From: Terrirhizobium terrae | GTDB taxonomy: Bacteria > Pseudomonadota > Alphaproteobacteria > Rhizobiales > Rhizobiaceae | DNA length: 64,000 bases | Direction of reading: 5' to 3' | Assembly: GCF_030323265.1 (NCBI RefSeq) | Contig: NZ_CP104992.1 | Span: 620,001 to 684,000, forward strand | Shown: positions 27,496 through 36,289 of the stretch, in pieces | Layout of the letters: each line of letters starts with the position of its first letter | Position numbering within the stretch: position 1 is the first letter of the stretch | Position numbers and translations under genes: made by a program | Notes under the pieces: generated by a model | What the model was told of the DNA's origin: nothing | Database searches by the model: none | What the model saw: only the letters and a program-made list of their open reading frames with translations

Positions 27496-28197
27496 ATGGC
27501 GGGACGCCTTCTTTATCTCGGCAACGGCCGCAAGTTTCAGTCGATTGCCAAGCTCGACGAACGCTTCGAGACCTGGGGTCTGCAGGTCGATCGCCATTGG
27601 GCCTTCGACGGCCAGTTTCCCTCCTCGCTGAAAGGCTATGACGGCATCTTTCTCTCCGGCAGCCCCCACGGCGCCTATGAGGATGTGCCCTTCATCCTGC
27701 GCGAACATGACCTGATCCGCGAGGCGGCCGAGATGGAAATCCCCATGCTCGGCATCTGCTTCGGCAGCCAGATCCTAGGCTCCGCGCTCTGCGGCCGCGA
27801 TCAGGTGTTCCGCCGCACCTCCTGCGAGATCGGCTACAAGGATCTGCCGCTGACGGAAGCGGCGAAGACCGACAAGCTCTGCCGCGATCTCGTCGACAGC
27901 GCCTATATGTTCGTCTGGCACAATGACGAGGTGAAGGCCGACCATCCGGACATGACCATCCTTGCCTATTCCGACGACTGCCCGAACCAGGTCTGGCGTT
28001 ACAAGGACAAGGATATCTGGGGCATCCAAGGCCACCCGGAAGTCACCAAGGCGCAGGCCGTCATCTGGTTCGAGGAAAACCGCGAGCGGATGGAAAAGGA
28101 CGGCGCCAATATCGACGACCTGAAAGCGCAGGCGCATGAGGCATCCGAAGCCAAGACCATGCTGACCCGCTTTGCCGAACTGGTCCAGAACGCCTGA
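27496..28197 (+). CDS. Class I glutamine amidotransferase-like protein (GMP synthase GATase family)
   Basis: A 233-residue single-domain protein. The nucleophile elbow is PMLGICFGSQILGSAL, and the other triad residues are in GIQGHPEVTKAQ. An oxyanion-type segment (IFLSGSPHGAYED) precedes them. Single-domain members may be gamma-glutamyl hydrolases or supply ammonia to a partner. Near 5-oxoprolinase genes a gamma-glutamyl or cyclic imide substrate is plausible but inferred. A much longer open frame runs upstream, but the protein homology begins at ATG 27496, with GGGGA just before it. Confidence 0.75.
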   Translation: MAGRLLYLGNGRKFQSIAKLDERFETWGLQVDRHWAFDGQFPSSLKGYDGIFLSGSPHGAYEDVPFILREHDLIREAAEMEIPMLGICFGSQILGSALCGRDQVFRRTSCEIGYKDLPLTEAAKTDKLCRDLVDSAYMFVWHNDEVKADHPDMTILAYSDDCPNQVWRYKDKDIWGIQGHPEVTKAQAVIWFEENRERMEKDGANIDDLKAQAHEASEAKTMLTRFAELVQNA

Positions 28198-28240
28198 TCC
28201 CCAAGGCCGATTTCAAGCACATCCCGATCGAGGAATGACG

Positions 28241-29371
28241 ATGGTAACGCCTGCCTACTGGTTCGAACGCGAAGAATTCCTTTCCCGCCTGTCCCGCGTC
28301 CAGGCCGAACTGAAGAAGAAAGAACTCGACGGCCTCGTCGCCTTCCTGCCGGAAACCGTCACCTGGCTGACCGGCTATTTCACCCGCGCCTATGGCACGC
28401 TGCAATTCGCCATCATCCCGGCCGAAGGCGAGCCGACCCTGTTCTGCCGCGATGTCGAGGAATATTATCTCGACAGCACCTGCGTCTTTTCCGACCGGGT
28501 GATGTGGACGGATAGTGACGACCGCATGGCGGTCGCCGCCTCTGCGATCGAAAGCCGCATCGGCAAGAGCGCGAAGCTCGGCATCGAACTCTCCGCCTGG
28601 CCGCTGTCGGCGGGCCGCTACGAATACCTGAAATCGGCGCTGCCCGGCATCGTCTGGCAGGACGAAAGCCTGATGACGCCGCAGATGCGCCTCATCAAGT
28701 CGCCCGCCGAAATCGCCTACCAGCGTCGCGCCGCGAGAGCCGCCGAAGCCGGCATGCAGGCGGCGATCGATTCGGCCGGCGTCGGCGTCGCCGAACGCGA
28801 AATGGCCGCCGAAGTCTGCGCCGCGATGATCCGCGCCGGCTCCGACTTGCCGGGCCCGGGCGTCATGTCGTCGGGCGAGCGCGCCTTCCATCTGCATGGC
28901 GGCTATTCCGACCGCATTCTGGAAGCTGGCGACATCGTGCAGATCGAGACGACGCCGAACGTCAAGCACTACCACGCCCGCTTCATGCGCCCGATCCGGG
29001 TCGGGCCGGTACAGGACGACGATTACAAAGTGGTCGAGCAGCTGATCGCCATCCAGGATGCGGCGATCCGTGAGGTCAAGCCCGGCGTTTCGGTGCGCGT
29101 GCCTGATGCGATCTACCGCGACGGCGTACTGTCGGCGGGGCTACGGGAAACCTACACGAACAAGACCTTCTATTCCGTCGGCCTGCTGCTGCAGCCGAAT
29201 GGCGGCGAGCCGCTGGAATCGGCAGAGAACAGCACCTGGGTCTTCGAACCCGGCCAGACCTTCCACACCTATGTGCTCGCCCGCGGCTTCGGCATGTCGG
29301 AAACGATCACGATCACCGAGACGGGCTACGAAAAGCTGACGAACTTCCCGCGCCAACTCTTCGTCAAGTAA
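28241..29371 (+). CDS. Creatinase-like M24 family hydrolase (third of three)
   Basis: A 376-residue M24 protein, more diverged than the other two. Its creatinase_N domain has LDGLVAFLPETVTWLTGYFT. The catalytic domain has IVQIETTPNVKHYHARFMRP, where Glu replaces the first metal Asp and no second Asp follows, and FYSVGLLLQPNGG replaces the histidine loop. It is predicted metal-independent. ATG 28241 is chosen because GAGG lies 7 bases upstream; ATG 28235 overlaps better with the same site and cannot be excluded. Co-directional with the glutamine amidotransferase gene, 43 bases downstream. Confidence 0.75.
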   Translation: MVTPAYWFEREEFLSRLSRVQAELKKKELDGLVAFLPETVTWLTGYFTRAYGTLQFAIIPAEGEPTLFCRDVEEYYLDSTCVFSDRVMWTDSDDRMAVAASAIESRIGKSAKLGIELSAWPLSAGRYEYLKSALPGIVWQDESLMTPQMRLIKSPAEIAYQRRAARAAEAGMQAAIDSAGVGVAEREMAAEVCAAMIRAGSDLPGPGVMSSGERAFHLHGGYSDRILEAGDIVQIETTPNVKHYHARFMRPIRVGPVQDDDYKVVEQLIAIQDAAIREVKPGVSVRVPDAIYRDGVLSAGLRETYTNKTFYSVGLLLQPNGGEPLESAENSTWVFEPGQTFHTYVLARGFGMSETITITETGYEKLTNFPRQLFVK

Positions 29372-29377
29372 GGTCGA

Positions 29378-30145
29378 TCAGACGACGGCGGCCATGCCGC
29401 CGTCGACATAGATGATCTGGCCGCTGACATAATCGGATGCAGGCGAGGACAGGAATACGGCCGCGCCGACCAGATCCTTCGCATCGCCCCAGCGGCGTGC
29501 AGGCGTGCGGCCGATCACCCAGTCGTTGAACTCCTTGTTCTCGATCAACGCCTGGTTCATGTCGGTCAGCATGTAGCCGGGGCCGATCGCATTGGTCTGG
29601 ATGCCGTGCGGCGCCCATTCCGCCGTCATCGACTGGGTCAGAAGCTTGATACCGCCCTTGGCCGCCGTATAGGGCGCGATCGACGGACGCGCGAGACCGC
29701 TCATCAGCGAGCCGATATTGATGATCTTGCCGCGACCGCGCGGCAGCATCCGCTTGGCGACCTCCCGTGCGACGAGGAAAGCGCTCGTAAGGTTGGTGTC
29801 GATCACCTTGTGCCATTCGGCACTCGTCAGTTCCACCAGTGGCTTACGCAGCTGGATGCCGGCATTGTTGACAAGAATATCGACCTCGATGCCCTCGGCA
29901 TCGAGCCTGGCGATGGCCGCGACCACCGAAGCCTCGTCGGTCACGTCGAAGGCAAGAGCCGTTGCTTTGAAGCCCAGCGAGCGGAGTTCGGCGGCCGTTG
30001 CCTCGCAGCGTTGCGGATCGACCCCGTTGATGACGAGGGCGGCGCCCGCCTCACCGAGACCCTGGGCAATCGCCTTGCCGAGTCCACGAGAAGAACCGGT
30101 GATAAGGGCGGTGCGTCCTTCAAGGCTGAAAAGCTGCTGGCTCAT
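29378..30145 (-). CDS. SDR-family oxidoreductase, gluconate 5-dehydrogenase-like
   Basis: A 255-residue classical SDR with the cofactor motif ALITGSSRGLGKAIA, NNAG (VNNAGIQLRKP), the catalytic Ser in NIGSLMSG and YTAAKGG (YxxxK). The ending YVSGQIIYVDGGMA is typical. The overall pattern, including the LFSLEGR start, resembles gluconate 5-dehydrogenase/2-dehydro-3-deoxy-gluconate dehydrogenase enzymes. Third in a minus operon after two other dehydrogenases acting on sugar acids. Substrate not fixed by sequence. Confidence 0.78.
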   Translation of the reverse strand: MSQQLFSLEGRTALITGSSRGLGKAIAQGLGEAGAALVINGVDPQRCEATAAELRSLGFKATALAFDVTDEASVVAAIARLDAEGIEVDILVNNAGIQLRKPLVELTSAEWHKVIDTNLTSAFLVAREVAKRMLPRGRGKIINIGSLMSGLARPSIAPYTAAKGGIKLLTQSMTAEWAPHGIQTNAIGPGYMLTDMNQALIENKEFNDWVIGRTPARRWGDAKDLVGAAVFLSSPASDYVSGQIIYVDGGMAAVV

Positions 30146-30184
30146 GTTTTCTCCCGATCATTGCCTTGCGATGTGAAACGGCAT

Positions 30185-31077
30185 TCACGCCTTGGGATTG
30201 AGATCCTCGAGATGAAGCAGAAGGCCGCTATGGTCCTTCACACCTCCGCCCTTGGCGACGAAATCCGTATATTCCTGCGTCACCGCGCTGGTCAGCGGCA
30301 GTTGGAGCGACAGCTGCTCGGCAAGCGCCATCACTGCATTCAGGTCCTTCAACTGGTTCTGGGACGAGCCTCCGGGCTCGAACCGCCGCTCGACCATACG
30401 CGCGCCGTGAAGTTCAAGGATGCGGCTATCTGCAAAGCCGCCGCGGATCGCGCTGCGGAAAGCCTCGCGCGACGCGCCGCCGGCCTCGACCAATATCATC
30501 GCCTCCGCCACCGCACCGATCGTCACGGCAACGATCTGCTGGTTGGCAAGCTTGCAGACCTGACCTGCGCCGCTTGGGCCAACATGGGTGACGCGGCCGA
30601 GCACGGCGAAGACATCCTTCAACCTCTCGACCACATCCGCCTCACCGCCTGCCATGATGGCCAGCGTACCGGCTTCCGCACCGACGACGCCGCCGGAAAC
30701 CGGGGCATCGACATGGGCGACCCCCGACCGGCAAGCCTGGTCGCATGATCGCGGGCGATCGGCGGAGCGATCGAGCTCATGTCGACGATGACGGCTCCAT
30801 CTTTCAGGGCATCGACAACACCACTGTCGAACAGAACCGCGCCAACGGCCTTGCCGTCCGTCAGCATGGTGAAGACGATATCGGCATCGCGCACCGCCTC
30901 GACTGCCGAGACGGCGACAACCGCGCCATCGGCCTCAAGCGGCCGGGCCTTGGTCCCATCACGGTTCCATACAGTCAGCGCGTAACCTGCCTTTGCCAGC
31001 CGCCGGGCCATCGGCAAACCCATGAGCCCCGTACCGAGAACGGCAATGCGCATGGAGGATGGTTCACCAGAGGTCAT
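30185..31077 (-). CDS. 3-hydroxyisobutyrate dehydrogenase-family oxidoreductase, one frameshift
   Basis: The restored product is about 297 residues. It has the Rossmann motif RIAVLGTGLMGLPMARRLAK, the substrate loop VAHVDAPVSGG, and the catalytic lysine in GAGQVCKLANQQIV. Relatives oxidise 3-hydroxyisobutyrate, tartronate semialdehyde or four-carbon sugar acids such as L-threonate. The frame breaks at the C run 30721-30725 (G run on the coding strand); one extra base joins RLAGRG to VAHVDAPVSGGVVGAEAGTL. Start ATG 31077 has AGGAGG 6 bases upstream and overlaps the previous gene by 4 bases. Confidence 0.75.
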
Positions 31078-32057
31078 AGCTTGCCTCCTAGCTCATCCTC
31101 GATATGGACCTGGATGATCTCGTCGAAATTCTTCTCCGAAGTGAAGCCCAGCTCGGTCGCGCGCTTGGCCTCGAAGCCCGGTGCCCAGCCGGCGACCATC
31201 TTCATGATCATCTCGTCCGGCTCGCGGCGGATCAGCTTGACGGCATCTTCGCCCGCGGCGCGACGCAGTGCCTCGATCTGCTCACCGACGGTGGCGCTGA
31301 CGCCAGGCATGGAAAGGTTGCGGCGCCAGCCGAGCTTCGAGAGATCAAGACCAGCGGCGTGGATCAGGAAGCCGACGGCCGAGCGCGGCGACGTATGCCA
31401 GTGCCGCACATCGTCGGAAACCGGCAGGATCGCTTCCTGGCCCACGAGCGGTTCGCGCAGAATGCCGGAGAAGAAGCCCGAGGCCGCCTTGTTAGGCTTG
31501 CCGGGACGTATGCAGACGGTCGGCAGGCGGATACCGATGCCGTCGAAGAAGCCGCGGCGGCTATAATCGGCGAGCAGCAGTTCGCTGATCGCCTTCTGCG
31601 TGCCATAGCTGGTCAGCGGCGTCAGGTGATAATCGTCCGGGATCGGGTAAGGCAGCGGCGCACCGACGACGGCGATCGACGAGGTAAACACGACCCGCGG
31701 GAAATAGCCGTCCTTCTGGTTGGCGATCCGGATCGCATCGAACAGATGGCGCGTGCCATCGAGATTGATCTTGTAGCCCTTCTCGAAATCGAGCTCGGCT
31801 TCGCCCGAGACGATGGCCGCGAGATGGAAGATCACATCCGGGCGCGTCGAGATCAGGACATCGGCCTCGCCCGGGCAGCTGAAATCTGTCTCGCGAGCGA
31901 CGAGGCTACCTGAAAACCCGGCCGGCGCATCGGGCTTGACGACGTCGACCAATGTCAGCGCACTGATCGGCTTGCCGTGCAGCCCGCCCTCCGAAACGAG
32001 ACGCGCAGTGAGCTTGCGGCCGACCATGCCGGCCGCACCGATGATAAGGATATGCAT
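31074..32057 (-). CDS. NAD-dependent epimerase/dehydratase family protein, D-erythronate dehydrogenase (DenD)-like
   Basis: A 327-residue extended SDR. The motif is MHILIIGAAGMVGRKLTARL. FTSSIAVVGAPLPYPIPDDY and SYGTQKAISELLLADYSRRG carry the catalytic Ser/Tyr/Lys, and IRLPTVCIRPGKPNKAASGF is a stretch I associate with DenD-type enzymes. DenD oxidises D-erythronate to 2-oxo-tetronate. The companion kinase and aldolase of that pathway are not in the window, so a related sugar acid is possible. GGGAGGAAAAC precedes ATG 32057; the open frame to 32156 is not needed. First gene of a three-gene minus operon. Confidence 0.72.
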   Translation of the reverse strand: MHILIIGAAGMVGRKLTARLVSEGGLHGKPISALTLVDVVKPDAPAGFSGSLVARETDFSCPGEADVLISTRPDVIFHLAAIVSGEAELDFEKGYKINLDGTRHLFDAIRIANQKDGYFPRVVFTSSIAVVGAPLPYPIPDDYHLTPLTSYGTQKAISELLLADYSRRGFFDGIGIRLPTVCIRPGKPNKAASGFFSGILREPLVGQEAILPVSDDVRHWHTSPRSAVGFLIHAAGLDLSKLGWRRNLSMPGVSATVGEQIEALRRAAGEDAVKLIRREPDEMIMKMVAGWAPGFEAKRATELGFTSEKNFDEIIQVHIEDELGGKL

Positions 32058-32105
32058 GTTTTCCTCCCACACATTCGTGGATGCCCCACGAAAATCTCCT
32101 TGTAA

Positions 32106-32120
32106 GGTTGTCTGATAACC
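32106..32120. promoter_or_regulatory. Quasi-palindrome GGTTGTCTGATAACC, candidate GntR operator
   Basis: It lies in the 187-bp divergent region between the DenD-like gene and the FAD-linked oxidase. The TTGTCTGA/TCAGACAA core matches the half-site of the perfect palindrome at 34513-34530. The GntR gene at 33715 is the obvious candidate binder. Inference from motif sharing. Confidence 0.4.
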
Positions 32121-32244
32121 CTGTATGGTCAAGTTGAAAATAGGATAGTTTGTCATCGGCTAAAAAAGCTGAGACCAAACACTGAATGTGTCTTGGGGAT
32201 TGCCGGAGGAGGTTCTGGAACTCCCTAAGGGAGGAGAGGAACAC

Positions 32245-33699
32245 ATGACCAAGGCACCGGGCTCTATCGCGGAGCAGCGCCTTTCCCTATGCGCCATTCT
32301 GGGCGAAGACCTGGTCCTGACCAAAGCCGAAGACATGCTGCGCTACTGCATGGACTGGCACGGCGACGTGACCAGTGGCGCAGTGGCCGTCATCCGGCCG
32401 CGCTCGACGGCGGACGTGCAGGCCGCGGTGAAAGCCTGCCGCGAACTCGGTCTTTCGATCGTGCCGCAGGGCGGCAATACCGGCCTCGTCCTCGGCGGCA
32501 CGCCCGATGAACCGGAACAGCAGGTCGTCCTCACCCTCGAACGGATGAACCGCATCCGCAACATCGATTCCGACGACTTTTCCGCCGTCGTCGAGGCCGG
32601 CTGCATCCTTGCCGAACTGAAGGATGCGATTGCCGAAAAAGGCATGTTCTTCCCGCTGGCGCTCGGCGCGCAGGGCAGCTGCCGCATCGGCGGCAATGTC
32701 TCCACCAATGCCGGCGGCATCAACGTGCTACGTTACGGCATGACCCGCGAATTGGTGCTCGGCCTCGAAGTCGTGCTGCCCGACGGCAGCGTCTTCGATG
32801 GGCTCTCGACGCTGCGCAAGGACAATCGCGGCCTTGATCTCAAGCAGCTCTTCATCGGCGCAGAAGGCACACTCGGAATCATCACTGCCGTCTCGGTAAA
32901 GCTCACGCCCTATCCCGACAATGTCGCCACGGCGCTTCTAGCGCTGAACTCCCTGGATGACGCAATCACGCTCTACCGCCGCGCGCGGCGTGACTGCTGC
33001 GACCTGATGTCGGCCTTCGAATTCATGCCGCCGCTCGCCTTCACACTGGCGCAGGAAGCGATGCCGGATCTGCCGATCCCGCTCTCAGGCGACTATCCCG
33101 CCTTCGTGCTGATGGAGATCTCCGGCTCCGGCCTCGTCGATATCGACGATCTCATGCAGCGCTTCCTCGAAGGTGTGATGGAGGACGGGCTGGTCGTCGA
33201 CGGCACAATTGCCTCGTCGCAATCGCAGGCCCGCAATCTCTGGCTCATCCGCGAAGGCATGAACGAGGGCCAGGCGAAACGCGGCAGCCACATGCGCACC
33301 GACATCTCCGTCCCGCTGTCTCAGCTCGCGTCCTTCGTTGCGGATGCCGAAGCTGCCGTCAGCGAGGCCCTGCCAGACTGCATCAGCGTCTCCTACGGCC
33401 ATGTCGGCGACGGCAATGTCCATCTCAACGTGTTACCACCTAACGGCTCAACGCCGGAAGAGCGCCATGACTGCATCTACAAGGCCAAGAAGGTGGTCAA
33501 TATCGTGGTCGACAAGTACCAGGGCAGCATCAGCGCCGAACACGGCATCGGCCGCTTGAAGCGAGACGACTTCGAAGAGCGCCTTTCGGACACCAAGCGC
33601 GGCCTGCTCGTGGCGATCAAGAAGGCGATCGATCCGGACCTGCTTCTCAATCCCCATTGCCAGATCGACCTCGGCGCGGCTATTCGCGAGCCGGCATAA
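32245..33699 (+). CDS. FAD-binding D-2-hydroxyacid dehydrogenase (glycolate/D-lactate oxidase GlcD family)
   Basis: A 484-residue flavoprotein of the vanillyl-alcohol oxidase fold. It has the FAD pyrophosphate loop VPQGGNTGLVLGG, GAQGSCRIGGNVSTNAGGIN, a metal/substrate site in YGHVGDGNVHLNVLP and the C-terminal ISAEHGIGRLKRD. The family oxidises D-lactate, glycolate or D-2-hydroxyglutarate to the 2-oxo acid with electrons to the respiratory chain. Next to a FAH-type cleavage enzyme it could consume the glycolate or lactate half of the product. GGGAGGAGAGGAACAC precedes ATG 32245. Intact. Confidence 0.83.
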   Translation: MTKAPGSIAEQRLSLCAILGEDLVLTKAEDMLRYCMDWHGDVTSGAVAVIRPRSTADVQAAVKACRELGLSIVPQGGNTGLVLGGTPDEPEQQVVLTLERMNRIRNIDSDDFSAVVEAGCILAELKDAIAEKGMFFPLALGAQGSCRIGGNVSTNAGGINVLRYGMTRELVLGLEVVLPDGSVFDGLSTLRKDNRGLDLKQLFIGAEGTLGIITAVSVKLTPYPDNVATALLALNSLDDAITLYRRARRDCCDLMSAFEFMPPLAFTLAQEAMPDLPIPLSGDYPAFVLMEISGSGLVDIDDLMQRFLEGVMEDGLVVDGTIASSQSQARNLWLIREGMNEGQAKRGSHMRTDISVPLSQLASFVADAEAAVSEALPDCISVSYGHVGDGNVHLNVLPPNGSTPEERHDCIYKAKKVVNIVVDKYQGSISAEHGIGRLKRDDFEERLSDTKRGLLVAIKKAIDPDLLLNPHCQIDLGAAIREPA

Positions 33700-33714
33700 C
33701 CGTCAGGAACCGCC

Positions 33715-34425
33715 ATGGCCGATTTCACCCAGATCAAGAGAAACGAGCACCTGCCGATCCGCATCGCCGCGGAAATCGGCAAGCAGATCGCGGAAGGCAG
33801 CATCCGGCCGGGCCAGAAGCTGCCGACCGAGCATATCCTGGCGAGCACATTCGGCGTCAGCCGCTCGGTCGTGCGCGAGGCGATCGCGCAGCTGCGCAAT
33901 GAAGGCTTGGTGGAAACTCGACAGGGCGTCGGCGCCTTCGCGACCGAGTTGGAAACCCGCCAGTCGATCCGCATCGAAGCCGGCCATCTTGGCGACCGCG
34001 CGACATTCCGCAGCCTGTTTCAGGTCCGGTTCGCGCTGGAGACGGAGGCAGCGGGCCTCGCCGCCCTTCACCATTCGCCGGAAGACATCGCCAAGCTGGA
34101 CGACGCTCTCGCGCTGATGACCGGCGCCGAAAAGTGGACCGACCAGGGCATCGTCGCCGATCTCGCCTTTCACAAGGTCGTCGCGGCCGCGACCCACAAC
34201 GACTACTTCCAGCAATTCGTCGGCTTCATCGCGGAACGCATCCATATCGCGATCAATGCGGCGCGTGCCGCGGCCATCCTGGAGGAGATCGTCGAAACCA
34301 CGATCGCCGAACACGTTGCGGTCAGAGATGCGATCGCCACCGGCAATCCACTGGTCGCCAAGGCCGCAATGCGGCATCATCTGGAAGGCGCAGCCCAACG
34401 CCTCAGTCTTGAGCTGGAAATGTAG
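33715..34425 (+). CDS. GntR-family regulator, FadR-type with FCD domain
   Basis: A 236-residue regulator. The winged helix has IAAEIGKQIAEGSIRPGQKL, then EHILASTFGVSRSVVREAIA and the wing LRNEGLVETRQGVGAFA. The FCD domain has RFALETEAAGLAALHHSPED, DLAFHKVVAAATHNDYFQQF and EHVAVRDAIATGN. It is 15 bases after the oxidase gene. Perfect and partial palindromes with the TTGTCAGA half-site at 34513 and 32106 flank its neighbours, so it probably represses the sugar-acid and TRAP genes. Confidence 0.85.
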   Translation: MADFTQIKRNEHLPIRIAAEIGKQIAEGSIRPGQKLPTEHILASTFGVSRSVVREAIAQLRNEGLVETRQGVGAFATELETRQSIRIEAGHLGDRATFRSLFQVRFALETEAAGLAALHHSPEDIAKLDDALALMTGAEKWTDQGIVADLAFHKVVAAATHNDYFQQFVGFIAERIHIAINAARAAAILEEIVETTIAEHVAVRDAIATGNPLVAKAAMRHHLEGAAQRLSLELEM

Positions 34426-34512
34426 ACGAGGTTGCAGCGCTAACGATTTTCAACAGCCGTGCGGAGGCACTGCTGGACTCGCGAGAAAAGTCATACTAAA
34501 AACGTGGTAACG

Positions 34513-34530
34513 TTGTCAGACATCTGACAA
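34513..34530. promoter_or_regulatory. Perfect palindrome TTGTCAGACATCTGACAA, GntR operator
   Basis: Inverted 8-bp arms TTGTCAGA/TCTGACAA separated by 2 bases, about 45 bases before the FAH-family gene that leads the TRAP operon. The related site at 32106 lies before the divergent dehydrogenase and oxidase genes. This shape is usual for FadR-type GntR operators. Confidence 0.6.
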
Positions 34531-34574
34531 TGTCGGAGAGAGTGGAGGCTCTCTCCTGAAAATGGGAGGATTTC

Positions 34575-35734
34575 TTGGCACATCAGCATGCGCTGTCGTC
34601 TGATATGATTTTGCCGGCCGATGCGTCCAACGCATTGCTGGTCGGTCGCGTATGGTCCGAAGCAGCCGGCGGCCCCTGCCCCGTGCTTCTGTCGAATGGT
34701 CGCATTCTGGATCTCTCCACGCTGGCGCCGACACTGTCGGCACTTCTGGAGATGAGCTATCTCGCCCAGAACCTCGCCGACACATCTGCCTTCACCGATC
34801 TCGGCAGCCTCGACGACTTCCTCAGTGGCACCGCCGGCAGTTGCTTGCCCCCGCCGACCTGCAGGCCATCAAGGCCGCAGGCGTCACCTTTGCCGACAGC
34901 ATGCTGGAACGCGTGATCGAGGAGCAGGCCAAGGGCGACCCGTTGCGCGCCCAAGAAATCCGCGGCCGTCTGGCGCCGGTCCTCGGCGACAACCTCAAGG
35001 GCCTCGTCGCCGGCTCCGAAAAGGCCGCCGAAGTAAAGCGCCTTCTGCAGGACATGGGCCTGTGGTCGCAATATCTGGAAGTCGGCATCGGCCCGGACGC
35101 GGAAATCTTCACCAAGGCACAGCCCATGTCGTCCGTCGGCTGCGGCGCCGACGTCGGCATCCACCCGAAATCCGACTGGAACAATCCGGAGCCGGAAGTG
35201 GTGCTCGCGATCACGTCCAAGGGCGAGATCATCGGCGCGACGCTCGGCAACGACGTCAACCTGCGTGATTTCGAAGGCCGCTCGGCGCTGCTCCTGAGCA
35301 AGGCAAAGGACAATAACGCCTCCTGCTCGATCGGCCCCTTCATCCGCCTGTTCGACGGCACGTTCACCATCGACGACGTCAAGTCCGCCGAGATCAGCCT
35401 CTCCGTAAAGGGCGAGGACGGTTTCGAGATGACCGGCTCGAGCCACATGCAGGCGATCAGCCGCTCGCCGGAAAACCTGGCCTCGCAGCTTCTGAACCGC
35501 AATCATCAATATCCAGACGGAGCATTGCTGTTCCTCGGCACCATGTTCGCCCCGGTCAAGGACAGGCGCGGCAAGGGCTTGGGCTTTACCCATGAGATCG
35601 GCGATGTCGTCGAAATTTCCACCCCGACGCTCGGGAGGCTGATCAATCGGGTGGAATATAGCGACATCTGCCCCGAATGGACATTCGGAATAACGGCGCT
35701 GATGAGGAACCTGGCCCAACGCGGGCTGCTGTAG
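34575..35734 (+). CDS. Fumarylacetoacetate hydrolase (FAH) superfamily protein, AraD1/GguC-like, one frameshift
   Basis: The restored product is about 386 residues. The FAH metal site is visible in NNPEPEVVLAITSKGEIIGA (two Glu) and LGNDVNLRDFEGRSALLLSK (Asp), with NASCSIGPFIRL after it and HQYPDGALLFLGTMFAPVKD near the end. Members hydrolyse or dehydrate 2-oxo-3-deoxy or 2,4-dioxo sugar acids. The frame breaks near 34835; one missing base restores GQLLAPADLQAIKAAGVTFA. The proposed start is TTG 34575 with GGGAGGA upstream; ATG 34605 is the alternative. It leads the TRAP transporter genes. Confidence 0.75.
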
Positions 35735-35754
35735 GAGGCATCAGGGAGGAGCAA

Positions 35755-36288
35755 ATGACAAAGGTTATCGATCTATTTTACAGGTTCCTCGAGATCCTGC
35801 TTATCCTGCTGCTCGCGGGTATGGCGCTGATGGTTTTCGGCAATGTCGTACTCCGTTACGGCTTCAACTCGGGCCTCACTGTCTCCGACGAAATGTCACG
35901 CTACTTCTTCGTCTGGCTGACCTTCATCGGCGCCGTCGTGGCGTTCCGCGAACATGGTCATCTCGGTGTCGAAACCCTGGTCGCTCTTTTCGGTCGCAAG
36001 GGACGCATCGTCTGCATGATCCTGTCGAACCTGACGATCATCCTGTGTTCCGCCATCTTCTTCTGGGGCACCTGGATCCAGCTGCCGATCAATTCCAGCA
36101 TGGCGGCTCCGGTCACCGGCCTCTCCATGGCCTGGGTCTATGGCATCGGCTTCTTCACCGGAGCGGGCTGCGTGCTGATCTCGCTGGAACGTCTCTTCCG
36201 CCTCGTAACCGGTCGCGTCACCGATGACGAGATCGCCGCCTTTGCCGGCGAGAACATGACGATCGAACAGATGGCGGAGCGTACCTGA
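35755..36288 (+). CDS. TRAP transporter small permease (DctQ family)
   Basis: A 177-residue protein with four membrane helices. It has LLILLLAGMALMVFGNVVLR in the first, then DEMSRYFFVWLTFIGAVVAF, FREHGHLGVETLVALF and a last pair ending LISLERLFRL. This is the DctQ pattern. It works with DctM to import a carboxylate by sodium symport. GGGAGGAGCAA precedes ATG 35755. It lies 20 bases after the FAH gene and 1 base before dctM. Confidence 0.88.
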   Translation: MTKVIDLFYRFLEILLILLLAGMALMVFGNVVLRYGFNSGLTVSDEMSRYFFVWLTFIGAVVAFREHGHLGVETLVALFGRKGRIVCMILSNLTIILCSAIFFWGTWIQLPINSSMAAPVTGLSMAWVYGIGFFTGAGCVLISLERLFRLVTGRVTDDEIAAFAGENMTIEQMAERT

Positions 36289-36289
36289 C

